A stretch of 64,000 nt of DNA from Brevundimonas sp. (GTDB lineage Bacteria; Pseudomonadota; Alphaproteobacteria; Caulobacterales; Caulobacteraceae), in the NCBI RefSeq assembly GCF_013912065.1, contig NZ_JACESA010000014.1, forward strand, positions 1-64,000, written 5' to 3'. Each line of letters begins with the position of its first letter. Position 1 is the first letter of the stretch. Shown here piece after piece: positions 42,579 to 51,812 of the stretch. The notes under the pieces are model-generated. The model saw nothing but the letters and a program-made list of their open reading frames with translations. It did no database searches and was not told the DNA's origin. A program made the translations under genes and the position numbers.

Positions 42579-44387
42579 GTGACGCAGGGGTCCAGATCAG
42601 GCGACGCCGAGACCCGGCCTCGTCTCGGCCGGAAATGGAGCACGGCCCGGTTTCAGGGCATCCGCTTTCGGCTCGGCACGGCCATGGCCCTGGCCCTGCT
42701 GCCCTTCTTCATCCTGATCCTGATCCAGACCCAGGCTGACTTCAGCCGACAGGCGGAGGATCGCAAGATCGATCTGCAACTGGCCGCGGAACGCAGCGCC
42801 GGCGACGCCAAGGCGCGGCTGGACAGCGCCCAGGTGCTGTTGCGGGCCCTCAGTCCAGATGCGCTCGGCCCCTATTGCGCCCCGCGTCTTACGGCCCTGG
42901 TCGATCGGCTGGAGGGCTACGAAGGCCTGTACCGCCTCAGCCCCACCGGCGATGCGGTCTGCTCGTCCGGGCGGCTGGACGGCCTTCGTTCCGGCGTGGC
43001 CCCGGCAGCGCAGGCGGACTGGTTCCAGCGCCTGCGACAAGGCGAGGAAATGGTCGTGGTCCGGGCGCCGGCCGACGCAGGCTATCCGGCGGCCCTGATC
43101 ATCGCCATCCGCGCGGAGCGGCCGATGGGACGGTTCGACGGCGCCATGGCCGCCGTCATTCCCCTGTCCGTCCTTCAGCCCGACATCCGCGATCCCGCCC
43201 TGCCCGCCGCATCCGAGGCCGCCCTGACCGACGGCGCGGGCCGCATACTGATCGCCAGCGATCCCGCAGCCTTCCACCTGTCCGACGGCGGCGACGTGTC
43301 GGGCTGGGTCGCCCGAGCACGTGACAGGGGTTCGGCCGTCTTCGCAGCGACCGACAGTCGTAATCAGCGCCGCGACTACGCCGGCGCCGTGCTCGCGGGC
43401 GGCGATCTCTATGCCCTGTTGTCGGCGCCGGCGCCGGGACTGCTATCGTGGGCGCGGCTGAATCCGATCGGCACCCTGCTGCTGCCGCTGGGCGCCTGGC
43501 TGGCCGCCTTCGCGGCGGTCATGCTGCTGTCGGAACGCATCTTCATCCGCTGGCTCGACTATCTGGAGCGGATCGCGGCCCTCTACGCCAGGGGACGGTT
43601 CTCGGTGCGGCCGTTGCAGGCGATGAACGCTCCGTCCGAGATTCGCACCATGGCCCGGACCCTGGACGAGATGGCCGAGGCCATCACCGTCCGCGACCGC
43701 GAGCTGATGAACTCCATCGCCGAGAAGGACGCGCTGATGCGCGAGATCCATCACCGGGTGAAGAACAATCTGCAGATCATCTCCTCCCTGCTGTCCATGC
43801 AGCAACGGGCCCTGACCGACGCCCCGGCCAAGGCGGCCCTGGGCGACACGCGCCAGAGGATTTCGGCCCTCGCCCTTATCTATCGCACCCTCTACCAGAG
43901 CGAGGATATCCGTCACGCCGACGCACGCGACTTCCTCACCGAACTGGTCGGGCAGCTGATCGCCAGCGAAGCCGGCAGAGGACCGGTCGTGATCAGTTCA
44001 GTGGATGCGGATTCCCTGCTGGTCGATCCCGACAAGCTGGCGCCGCTCGCCCTCTGGCTGGTCGAGGCGGTGACGAACGCTCAGAAGCACGCCTTCGCGG
44101 GGCGGGGCGGGTCGCTGAAGGTCCGCTTCCGGGTTCACGGCGACACTTCGGTGTTGGAGGTCGAAGACGACGGTCCCGGCCTCGCGTCCGGTGCGGAGGC
44201 GGGTGTCGGACGAACCCTGATGGGGGCCTTCGCCAAACAGTTGCGGGGCGAAGCGGAATTCTTCGAGGCGCCGGAAGGCGGAGCTATCGCCCGCATGACC
44301 TTCGCAACGCCTGAAGCGCTTTCGCCCGTGGATCCCGCCGACAAGACGAGCGCGGCCGACGGAACCGGCGCCGTGCGGTCGCGTTGA
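42579..44387 (+). CDS. phyK: Sensor histidine kinase PhyK (HisKA_2 type)
   Basis: Membrane kinase expected to phosphorylate PhyR. It has 602 residues: TM1 (about 31-50), a large periplasmic sensor (about 51-285), TM2 (about 292-315), a HAMP-like linker (IRTMARTLDEMAEAI), a HisKA_2 phosphoacceptor (IHHRVKNNLQIISSLL, His391/392) and an ATPase domain with ALWLVEAVTNAQKHAF and EVEDDGPGL. The start is GTG at 42579. The order phyR / nepR-ecfG-phyK equals that of Caulobacter. The end of this gene carries an EcfG promoter for the next one. Confidence 0.92.
   Translation: MTQGSRSGDAETRPRLGRKWSTARFQGIRFRLGTAMALALLPFFILILIQTQADFSRQAEDRKIDLQLAAERSAGDAKARLDSAQVLLRALSPDALGPYCAPRLTALVDRLEGYEGLYRLSPTGDAVCSSGRLDGLRSGVAPAAQADWFQRLRQGEEMVVVRAPADAGYPAALIIAIRAERPMGRFDGAMAAVIPLSVLQPDIRDPALPAASEAALTDGAGRILIASDPAAFHLSDGGDVSGWVARARDRGSAVFAATDSRNQRRDYAGAVLAGGDLYALLSAPAPGLLSWARLNPIGTLLLPLGAWLAAFAAVMLLSERIFIRWLDYLERIAALYARGRFSVRPLQAMNAPSEIRTMARTLDEMAEAITVRDRELMNSIAEKDALMREIHHRVKNNLQIISSLLSMQQRALTDAPAKAALGDTRQRISALALIYRTLYQSEDIRHADARDFLTELVGQLIASEAGRGPVVISSVDADSLLVDPDKLAPLALWLVEAVTNAQKHAFAGRGGSLKVRFRVHGDTSVLEVEDDGPGLASGAEAGVGRTLMGAFAKQLRGEAEFFEAPEGGAIARMTFATPEALSPVDPADKTSAADGTGAVRSR
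44361..44385 (+). promoter_or_regulatory. EcfG promoter inside the 3' end of phyK
   Basis: GGAAC at 44361-44365, 16 bases, CGTT at 44382-44385; the last T is the first base of the phyK stop codon. Exact consensus, 51 bp before the entericidin-like ATG. Confidence 0.72.
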
Positions 44388-44436
44388 GAAGGCCAAGACC
44401 GACAGACTCCCGTGTCGGCTCAACCGGAGCTTTCTC

Positions 44437-44574
44437 ATGCGCAAGATTTTCGTACTGTTCGCCGCCGCCGCCGCCCTGACCACCGCCGCCTGCAACACCG
44501 TCGAAGGCGTGGGCCGCGACACCCAGGCCGCCGGTCAGGCCGTCACGGGCGCCGCCCAGGACGCCCAGAACTGA
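44437..44574 (+). CDS. Entericidin-like small lipoprotein
   Basis: A 45-residue protein with a basic start (MRKIF), a hydrophobic core (VLFAAAAALTTAA), a lipobox ending LTTAAC and the entericidin-type tail NTVEGVGRDTQAAGQAVTGA. It should be an outer-membrane lipoprotein after processing at Cys19. Entericidins are known as stress-linked lipoproteins. An exact EcfG promoter lies in the end of phyK, and a hairpin terminator follows, so it is a stress-induced single-gene unit. CGGAG lies about eight bases before the ATG. Confidence 0.88.
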   Translation: MRKIFVLFAAAAALTTAACNTVEGVGRDTQAAGQAVTGAAQDAQN

Positions 44575-44609
44575 TCGTCCGCGGCCTCGGCCGCATAGAC
44601 GACGCTTGC

Positions 44610-44640
44610 AAGGCCCCGCTTCGTCGGGGCCTTGTTCGTT
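44610..44640 (+). terminator. Terminator after the entericidin-like gene
   Basis: Nine-base stem AAGGCCCCG/CGGGGCCTT with a six-base loop, followed by a T-rich stretch (GTTCGTTT). It also precedes the next gene by about 30 bp. Confidence 0.75.
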
Positions 44641-44665
44641 TCAGGACCGCCTCAGGAGACTTGTC

Positions 44666-46120
44666 GTGAACCAGACCGCCCGCAACGCCGGCCTCGCCCT
44701 TCTTCGCCAGCACGCGCTGATCGCCGGAGAGCCGATACCCGCGAACGGCGGCGGCATCGCGGTGGATGACCCGGCGACCGGTGAGATCATCGGCCATATC
44801 CCTGATCTTGGCGTGGCCGAGACCGAGCGCGCCGTCCAGGCCGCCGCCGAGGCCTTCCCGGACTGGTCGCGGTCCGATCCACACAGGCGGGCCCTGTTCC
44901 TGCGCAAATGGGCCCTGCTCATCGACGAAAATATCGAGGGGTTGGGCGCCCTGATGTCCCTGGAGAACGGCAAGCCGTTCGCCGAGGCCAAGGGCGAGGT
45001 CGCCTATGCCAACGGCTTCCTGAAATGGTTCGCCGGCGAGGCCGAACGGCTGATCGGCGAGACCCAGGACAGCCCTCTGGGCCATCTGCTGCTGACCTAT
45101 CGCGAGGCAGTGGGGCCGTGCGCCCTGATCACCCCGTGGAACTTCCCGGCCGCCATGTTGACCCGCAAGCTGGGGCCGGCCTTCGCCGCCGGCTGCACCG
45201 CCGTGGTCAAGCCGGCCAGCCAGACCCCCTTCACCGCCATCGCCCTGGCCGAACTGGCCTATCAGGCCGGCTTGCCAATCGGCGCCCTGTCCATCGTCAC
45301 GGGCGAGGCCTCGGTGATCGGTCAGGTGATGACCGACAGCCCGCTGATCCGCAAACTGTCCTTCACCGGATCGACCGGAGTGGGCCGCAAACTGGCCGCG
45401 CAGTGCGCGCCGACCCTGAAACGGGTTTCGATGGAGCTGGGCGGGGCGGCGCCCCTGATCGTCTTCGCCGACGCCGACCTGGATCTGGCGGTGGCGGAGA
45501 CCATCAAGGGCAAGTTCCGCAACGCAGGCCAGACCTGCATCTGCCCCAACCGAGTCTATGTCGAACGGTCGGTCGCCGAGGCCTATGCCGAGAAGCTGGC
45601 TGCCGAGGTGGCGAAGATCAAGGTCGGCGCCGCCTTCGAAGACGGGGTCACGGTCGGGCCGCTGATCGAAGACAAGGCCATCGAAAAGGTGGAACGCCAT
45701 GTGGCGGCGGTCGTCGCCGACGGCGGGCGCGTCCTGACCGGCGGCGCGCGCCATGACCTGGGCGGCCGCTTCTTCCAGCCCACCGTGACCCTGGGCGGAA
45801 ACGACGAACTGTTCCGCGAAGAAGAGACCTTCGGCCCGATGATCCCCGTCTTCCCGTTCAACACCGAGGAAGAAGCGCTGGAAAAGGCCAACGCCAGCGA
45901 GTTCGGCCTGGCCTCCTATCTGTTCACCCGCGACCTGGACCGCGCCATGCGGTTCAGTCGTAGGATCGAGGCGGGCATGTGCGGGGTCAACACCGGCCTG
46001 ATCTCCACCGCCGTCGCCCCGTTCGGCGGGGTCAAACAGTCCGGCTACGGCCGCGAGGGCTCGATCCACGGCATCGACGAATATGTTGACGTGAAGACGG
46101 TGACCCTGGCGCTGAGGTAG
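44666..46120 (+). CDS. gabD: NAD(P)+-dependent succinate-semialdehyde dehydrogenase
   Basis: Oxidises succinate semialdehyde to succinate, closing the GABA/putrescine degradation route. It has 484 residues of the aldehyde dehydrogenase fold: LITPWNFPAAMLTRKLGPA, FTGSTGVGRKL, the general base in MELGGAAPLIVF, the catalytic Cys in AGQTCICPNRVYVE, and EETFGPMIPVFPF. The NRVYVE wording after the Cys is GabD-like. I chose GTG at 44666 with AGGAGA six bases before. Substrate is inferred from family. Confidence 0.9.
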   Translation: MNQTARNAGLALLRQHALIAGEPIPANGGGIAVDDPATGEIIGHIPDLGVAETERAVQAAAEAFPDWSRSDPHRRALFLRKWALLIDENIEGLGALMSLENGKPFAEAKGEVAYANGFLKWFAGEAERLIGETQDSPLGHLLLTYREAVGPCALITPWNFPAAMLTRKLGPAFAAGCTAVVKPASQTPFTAIALAELAYQAGLPIGALSIVTGEASVIGQVMTDSPLIRKLSFTGSTGVGRKLAAQCAPTLKRVSMELGGAAPLIVFADADLDLAVAETIKGKFRNAGQTCICPNRVYVERSVAEAYAEKLAAEVAKIKVGAAFEDGVTVGPLIEDKAIEKVERHVAAVVADGGRVLTGGARHDLGGRFFQPTVTLGGNDELFREEETFGPMIPVFPFNTEEEALEKANASEFGLASYLFTRDLDRAMRFSRRIEAGMCGVNTGLISTAVAPFGGVKQSGYGREGSIHGIDEYVDVKTVTLALR

Positions 46121-46122
46121 GG

Positions 46123-46530
46123 TCAGACCCTTTTCAGGGACCGGCCGAAATCAGCCACATCCTGGATCATCAAGTCCTGACCTTCGAACCAGAAGCTTGT
46201 GAGGGCCTCATGGTTCAAAGCGACCCACTCCAGAGCCTTGGGCGCGATCCGCTTAAGATCGCGCTCCTCCAGACTGCTCGCCAGGACACGGGGGTTTGGA
46301 TCTATCGAAATCGATGCGCTGGGCTGGCCCCTGCCCGTCTTGAGATAGAGTTTGATCTTCGGACCATGGCCGCCCAATGCGGTTGAAATGAAGACGGTCG
46401 CCAGCACCCCGGTCCAGTCGGGCGGCAGATTAGCCATCTCGAAGACGTCCTCCTCGCCCAGCGCGCGCAGTTCTTCATCGAGCGTGGGCTCGCGATCAGT
46501 CCAGACAGCGATGCTTTCTTCTACACCCAT
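46123..46530 (-). CDS. Hypothetical protein
   Basis: A 135-residue protein of no family I recognise. The N-terminus is acidic (EESIAVWTDREPTLDEELRA), followed by a predicted alpha/beta domain with TGVLATVFIST and KIKLYLKTGRGQPSASISID. The C-terminal half contains ALEWVALNHEALTSFWFEG. No signal peptide. The ATG at 46528-46530 has GGGGGG directly upstream. It is convergent with gabD (two bases apart). Base use is slightly less GC-rich than its neighbours. Confidence 0.65.
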   Translation of the reverse strand: MGVEESIAVWTDREPTLDEELRALGEEDVFEMANLPPDWTGVLATVFISTALGGHGPKIKLYLKTGRGQPSASISIDPNPRVLASSLEERDLKRIAPKALEWVALNHEALTSFWFEGQDLMIQDVADFGRSLKRV

Positions 46531-46576
46531 GCCCCCCTGATCTTCCTGCGTCCCAAGGGCGTCAAGGCCACACAAT

Positions 46577-47053
46577 CTAAACGGGCAGCGCCCCGCGCTT
46601 GACGACCGACCGCATGGCCACGCTGGACGAGACCCGATGCACCCCCGGCAGGCGGGTCAGGGTCTTGGCGTGGACCCGCTCCAGATCGTCGACGTCGCGC
46701 ACCACCAGCCGCAGCAGATAGTCGGCGCCCCCGGTCATCAGATAACATTCCATCACCTCGGGCGCGGCGGCGACGGCTTGTTCGAAGGCGGTCAGCACCG
46801 CCTCGGACTGGGACGACAGAGTGACGGTGACGAAGACGCTGATCGGCAGGCCCACGGCCCGTTCGCTGATCACGGCGGCGTAGTGGTCGATCACCCCGAC
46901 CGCCTCCAGCGCCCGCAGCCGACGCAGACAGGCGCTTTCCGACAGCGCAACCTGCCGCGCCAGGTCGGCGTTGGTCACGCGGCCGTCCTGCTGCAAAAGG
47001 CGGAGCATTTTTCTGTCGGTTCCGTCCAGTTCGACGGCGGAAACAGTCTTCAT
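46577..47053 (-). CDS. Lrp/AsnC family transcriptional regulator
   Basis: A 158-residue regulator with an N-terminal winged helix (LDGTDRKMLRLLQQDGRVTN, SESACLRRLRALEAVGVI) and a C-terminal RAM amino-acid-sensing domain (VMECYLMTGGADYLLRLVV). It is divergent from ald with 145 bp between them. This arrangement strongly suggests that it controls alanine dehydrogenase in response to an amino acid, like AldR. Confidence 0.9.
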   Translation of the reverse strand: MKTVSAVELDGTDRKMLRLLQQDGRVTNADLARQVALSESACLRRLRALEAVGVIDHYAAVISERAVGLPISVFVTVTLSSQSEAVLTAFEQAVAAAPEVMECYLMTGGADYLLRLVVRDVDDLERVHAKTLTRLPGVHRVSSSVAMRSVVKRGALPV

Positions 47054-47198
47054 AGTCGCAATTCCTCGCAGATGCTGCGCATGTACGGCGATCAGATCGC
47101 GAAATGAACAGGATTCTGCGCCCCGCTCGGCGCTATATCTTCGGCAAAGGCGATCCGCTCACACAACGGACGCCGCCAATATCCAAGGAGAGGCTCCC

Positions 47199-48317
47199 AT
47201 GCGCGTCGGCGTTCCCAGCGAGATCAAGAAGAACGAACACCGGGTCGGCCTGACGCCGACGGCGGTGCGCGAATATGTGGCCCACGGCCATAGCGTCTCT
47301 GTGCAGACCGGCGCCGGTCTGGGCGCCGGTTTCACCGACGCTGATTACGAAAAGGCGGGCGCGACTCTGGTCGCCGACGCCGCGACCGTCTTCGCGAACA
47401 ACGACATGATCGTGAAGGTCAAGGAGCCCCAGAAGGTCGAGTGGGAGATGCTGCGCGAGGACCAGATCCTTTACACCTATCTGCACCTCGCGCCTGACCC
47501 GGAACAGACCAAGGGCCTGCTGGCGTCGAAATGCGCCGCGGTGGCCTATGAGACCGTCACCGACGCCCGCGGCGGCCTGCCGCTGCTGGCGCCCATGTCG
47601 GAAGTCGCCGGCCGGATCGCCGTCTTCTCGGCGGCCGAGACCCTGCTGAAGCACAACGGTGGCATGGGCCTGCTGTTCTGCGGCGTGCCGGGCGTGGCGC
47701 CGGCGCGGGTTCTGGTGCTGGGTGGCGGCGTCGTCGGTCTGAACGCGGCGCGGATGGCCATGGGCCTGGGCGCCGAGGTGGTGGTGCTGGAACGCTCGAT
47801 CCCGCGCATGGCCTATATTGACGAAGTCACCCAGGGCCGGGTCATCACCCGCTATTCGTCCATCGGCGCGATCGACGAAGAGATCGTCAAGGCCGACGTG
47901 GTCATCGGCGCCGTCCTGGTGCCCGGCGCCTCGGCGCCCAAACTGGTCAAACGCGAGCACCTGACCAAGATGAAGCCCGGTTCGGTCCTGGTTGACGTCG
48001 CCATCGACCAGGGCGGCTGTTTCGAGACCTCAAAGCCGACGACCCACGAAGACCCCACCTATGTCATCGACGGCGTGGTCCATTATTGCGTCGCCAACAT
48101 GCCGGGCGCCGCGCCGCGCACCAGTTCCGAGGCCCTGAACAACGCCACCTTGCCGTTCGGCCTGGCCCTGGCGGACAAGGGCTTGGACGCCCTGAAGACC
48201 GACCCGCACCTGGCGCGCGGCCTGAACGTGCTGAAGGGCGAGATCACCTATCCGGCGGTGGCGCAGGCGCTGGGGATGGAATGGAGCGACCCGTTCGGGG
48301 TGTGGGCGAAGGGGTGA
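47199..48317 (+). CDS. ald: Alanine dehydrogenase
   Basis: NAD-dependent interconversion of alanine and pyruvate plus ammonia. It has 372 residues, the usual length: [20 protein letters not shown] (Lys/Arg substrate site), LYTYLHLA, the NAD loop [20 protein letters not shown], and [19 protein letters not shown]. The start is ATG at 47199 with AAGGAGAGG upstream. It is divergent from an Lrp-type regulator. Confidence 0.95.
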   Translation: MRVGVPSEIKKNEHRVGLTPTAVREYVAHGHSVSVQTGAGLGAGFTDADYEKAGATLVADAATVFANNDMIVKVKEPQKVEWEMLREDQILYTYLHLAPDPEQTKGLLASKCAAVAYETVTDARGGLPLLAPMSEVAGRIAVFSAAETLLKHNGGMGLLFCGVPGVAPARVLVLGGGVVGLNAARMAMGLGAEVVVLERSIPRMAYIDEVTQGRVITRYSSIGAIDEEIVKADVVIGAVLVPGASAPKLVKREHLTKMKPGSVLVDVAIDQGGCFETSKPTTHEDPTYVIDGVVHYCVANMPGAAPRTSSEALNNATLPFGLALADKGLDALKTDPHLARGLNVLKGEITYPAVAQALGMEWSDPFGVWAKG

Positions 48318-48323
48318 CGCCTC

Positions 48324-48473
48324 CTCCTTCTCGCCTTGCGGGAGAAGGCAGCCCAGAGGGCCGGATGAGGGGTGACACGGGCGTCCAAGCGCCTGTGAAA
48401 CCCCTCGCCCGACGGCGCCAGAACGACGGCTTCGTCGCCGTGCGCGGTCTCCCTCTCCCGCAAGGGGAGAGGG
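48324..48473. repeat. Paired-hairpin intergenic repeat (BIME-like)
   Basis: Two palindromes, 48326-48348 (CCTTCTCGCCTTGCGGGAGA) and 48451-48473, are inverted variants of each other with the shared CCTTGCGGGAGA core, about 100 bp apart. Same architecture as the element at 24.1 kb but different sequence. It lies between ald and obg. Confidence 0.75.
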
Positions 48474-48482
48474 CGTCTGTAA

Positions 48483-49559
<1,077 letters not shown>

Positions 49560-49691
49560 GGCCGTCGACAGGTGTGACGCCTGGACCGCACCGAAGGATT
49601 TCGATTTCGAAATCTCGCGGCGATCAAGCGCACGACGGTTTTCGGTGTTATGCGTTAACCGCCCCAATGGTGTAGCTGGAGCCTCGTCCCG

Positions 49692-50609
49692 ATGCGTCGC
49701 TTGTTGATATGGACCGGCCTGGCCGCCCTCGTCGGGCTGGTTATCGCCGGGGTCGCCTATTGGGCCTACTGGAACTTCTATTCGCGTTTCCAGCCGGTGG
49801 TGATCAGCCGCAATCAGGCCGAGATCCAGCAGCTTCTGGACGAGGCCTCCTGGGTGTCCGGCGGCGGCGGGGGACAGCCCCTCTATATCGTCGCCTACCG
49901 CGACAGCGCCTCGGCCCAGCGTTACGAGCACGAGGAGGCTGAAAAGCTTCGCGCCGCCGGTGTCGAGCCCAGGATCATCCTGTTCGCCCGCCCCGACCTC
50001 GAAGGCCTGGCCCAGTCCACGGCCGCCGAACGGGCGACCATCGCCGAACTGTGGCTGACCCGCGACTGGTCGCTGTATCAGCGCTGGACCGCGACGCCGG
50101 CGCGTCAGTGGACCGCCGCCGGGATCCCCCCGGCGGACGGCAATCTGGCCCGCGCCGCCGTGGTGGAGGCCAGCCGCCAGTTTAACACGCGCCTGACCGC
50201 CCTGCTCGAGGACGCCGGGGTGCAGATCACCTATCCGCTGATCCTCTGGCGCGACCGCGACGGCTTCCTGAAGGCCTGCGGCTGCGCCGACAGCCGGTCC
50301 TGGCCCTTTATCCGCGACGATCTGAACGCGCCCGAACGTGTGGGGCAGGCCGAGCCCGTCGACGCCCTGCCGGCGGCGGAAACCTATCCGGGCGACGGAA
50401 CGCCGGCGGACGCGAACGCCCCCGCCGCCCTGCCCTATCCCGCCTTGCCGGGCATCCCGCCGGCGGACGGCCAGGCTCCCGAAGGCCCGGCGCCGGACGG
50501 CCAGAACCCCGGTGTGGCGCCATCGTCCAGTCCTGCGGGACAGAACCGATCCGCCGCGCCACGGGCCGCGCCCGTGGCCAAGAAGCAGGAAGACAGCACC
50601 TTCTTCTAG
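49692..50609 (+). CDS. Hypothetical membrane-anchored protein with Pro-rich tail
   Basis: A 305-residue protein. An N-terminal helix (residues about 4-27, LLIWTGLAALVGLVIAGVAY) anchors it with the rest probably in the periplasm. The middle (about 55-210) has an alpha/beta pattern ending ITYPLILWRDRDGFLKACGC, with a CGC motif that recalls thioredoxin-like folds. Residues 225-305 are Pro/Ala/Gly-rich. I do not recognise the family. Its stop shares a CTAG with the stop of the convergent aminotransferase gene. Confidence 0.7.
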   Translation: MRRLLIWTGLAALVGLVIAGVAYWAYWNFYSRFQPVVISRNQAEIQQLLDEASWVSGGGGGQPLYIVAYRDSASAQRYEHEEAEKLRAAGVEPRIILFARPDLEGLAQSTAAERATIAELWLTRDWSLYQRWTATPARQWTAAGIPPADGNLARAAVVEASRQFNTRLTALLEDAGVQITYPLILWRDRDGFLKACGCADSRSWPFIRDDLNAPERVGQAEPVDALPAAETYPGDGTPADANAPAALPYPALPGIPPADGQAPEGPAPDGQNPGVAPSSSPAGQNRSAAPRAAPVAKKQEDSTFF

Positions 50610-51775
50610 AGGCGCTGAATCCGGCGACAAGCGGTGATCAGCCGGTCCACGTCCTCGGCCTCCTGGTACAGGCCGAAGCCGAACCGGATGACGTCGTCGC
50701 GCACGTCGGTCACCACTCCATCCGCCAACAGGGCCGTGCGCCAGGCCTGGGCCTCCTCGTGGCGCAGGGCCAGAAAGCGCGCGCGGGGACCGTCGCCCGC
50801 GACAGGATTGAGGATCTCGGCCTCGTCGAACACCCCCGCGTCACCCGCCCGAACCGCATCCTGAAACCGAACCGCCAGCGCCCGACCGTGATCGGCGACA
50901 TCGGCGGTCGTCAGTCCGGCCCCGGTCAACATCCCGCGCACCGCGTTGAAGCGGTAGAGGGCCGAACTGTCGAAGGTCGCCCCCCAGAACCGGCCGCCGT
51001 CCGACCGGTACTGGACCCCGCCCGGCGGACCTGACAGGTCCCCGAACTCGGCGAACCAGCCGGTGACCACGGGCCGGGGCGCGAAACCGGCGGGCGCGTG
51101 CAGGAAACAGACGCCCTCGCCCGCCATGGCGTATTTATAGCCCCCGGCGACATAGAAGATCCGGTCCGCGACCTTGGACAGGTCGGTCGGGGTCGCCATG
51201 AAGCCGTGATAGCCGTCGACCAGCACCCAAGGACCTTCCGGCCGGGCCAGGGCCGCCAGATCCTCCATCCGGTCGAACAGGCCGCCGGTGCGGAAGAAGA
51301 CCTGACTGACTACGATCCAGTCGTGCCCGCCCGCCTTCGCCGCCGCCACGAACCGTTCGGCGAAGGTCTCGAACGGCGCCAGGGGCACGCGCGTGACCAC
51401 CGCCTCGCCCGCCTCCTCCCAGCGATCGGCCTGACGCCGGAACGAATGGAATTCGCCGTCGGTCGACAGGATGCGCACCGGCCGGGTCTCGAAGGCCGAA
51501 AATACCCGCAGCAGCAGGTCATGGGTGTTGGGCGCGAACACCAGGCTGTCGGACGAGGACAGTCCGAGCTCCGCCGCAACCTCGGCCTGCGCGCGCGGGA
51601 TGACCTCGCCGAAGATCAGATCCCACTTTCGATCGGCGTGCTGATTGGCGTCGATCCAGGCCTGCTGCTGGGCCTCGAAACTGGCGTCGGGCCACAGGTG
51701 ATGGCTGTGGGCGGCGAAATGCAGACGCTCGGGCGACAGGGCCAGGGCGCGCGAAAAGAGGGGCTTGAACGACAT
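50606..51775 (-). CDS. Class V aminotransferase-fold enzyme (kynureninase-like)
   Basis: PLP-dependent enzyme of 389 residues. It has HFAAHSHHLWPDASFEAQQQ near the start, LVFAPNTHDLLLRV, VDGYHGFM (PLP-contacting Asp/His) and YVAGGYKYAMAGEG with the PLP lysine. The layout is that of the class V group containing kynureninase and cysteine desulfurases. A Trp-catabolism role is not supported by the neighbours. It is convergent with the hypothetical gene at 49.7 kb. Confidence 0.8.
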   Translation of the reverse strand: MSFKPLFSRALALSPERLHFAAHSHHLWPDASFEAQQQAWIDANQHADRKWDLIFGEVIPRAQAEVAAELGLSSSDSLVFAPNTHDLLLRVFSAFETRPVRILSTDGEFHSFRRQADRWEEAGEAVVTRVPLAPFETFAERFVAAAKAGGHDWIVVSQVFFRTGGLFDRMEDLAALARPEGPWVLVDGYHGFMATPTDLSKVADRIFYVAGGYKYAMAGEGVCFLHAPAGFAPRPVVTGWFAEFGDLSGPPGGVQYRSDGGRFWGATFDSSALYRFNAVRGMLTGAGLTTADVADHGRALAVRFQDAVRAGDAGVFDEAEILNPVAGDGPRARFLALRHEEAQAWRTALLADGVVTDVRDDVIRFGFGLYQEAEDVDRLITACRRIQRL

Positions 51776-51812
51776 GGGCGCACCATGACGGCTTCGGGCC
51801 CGCCAGTCGATA

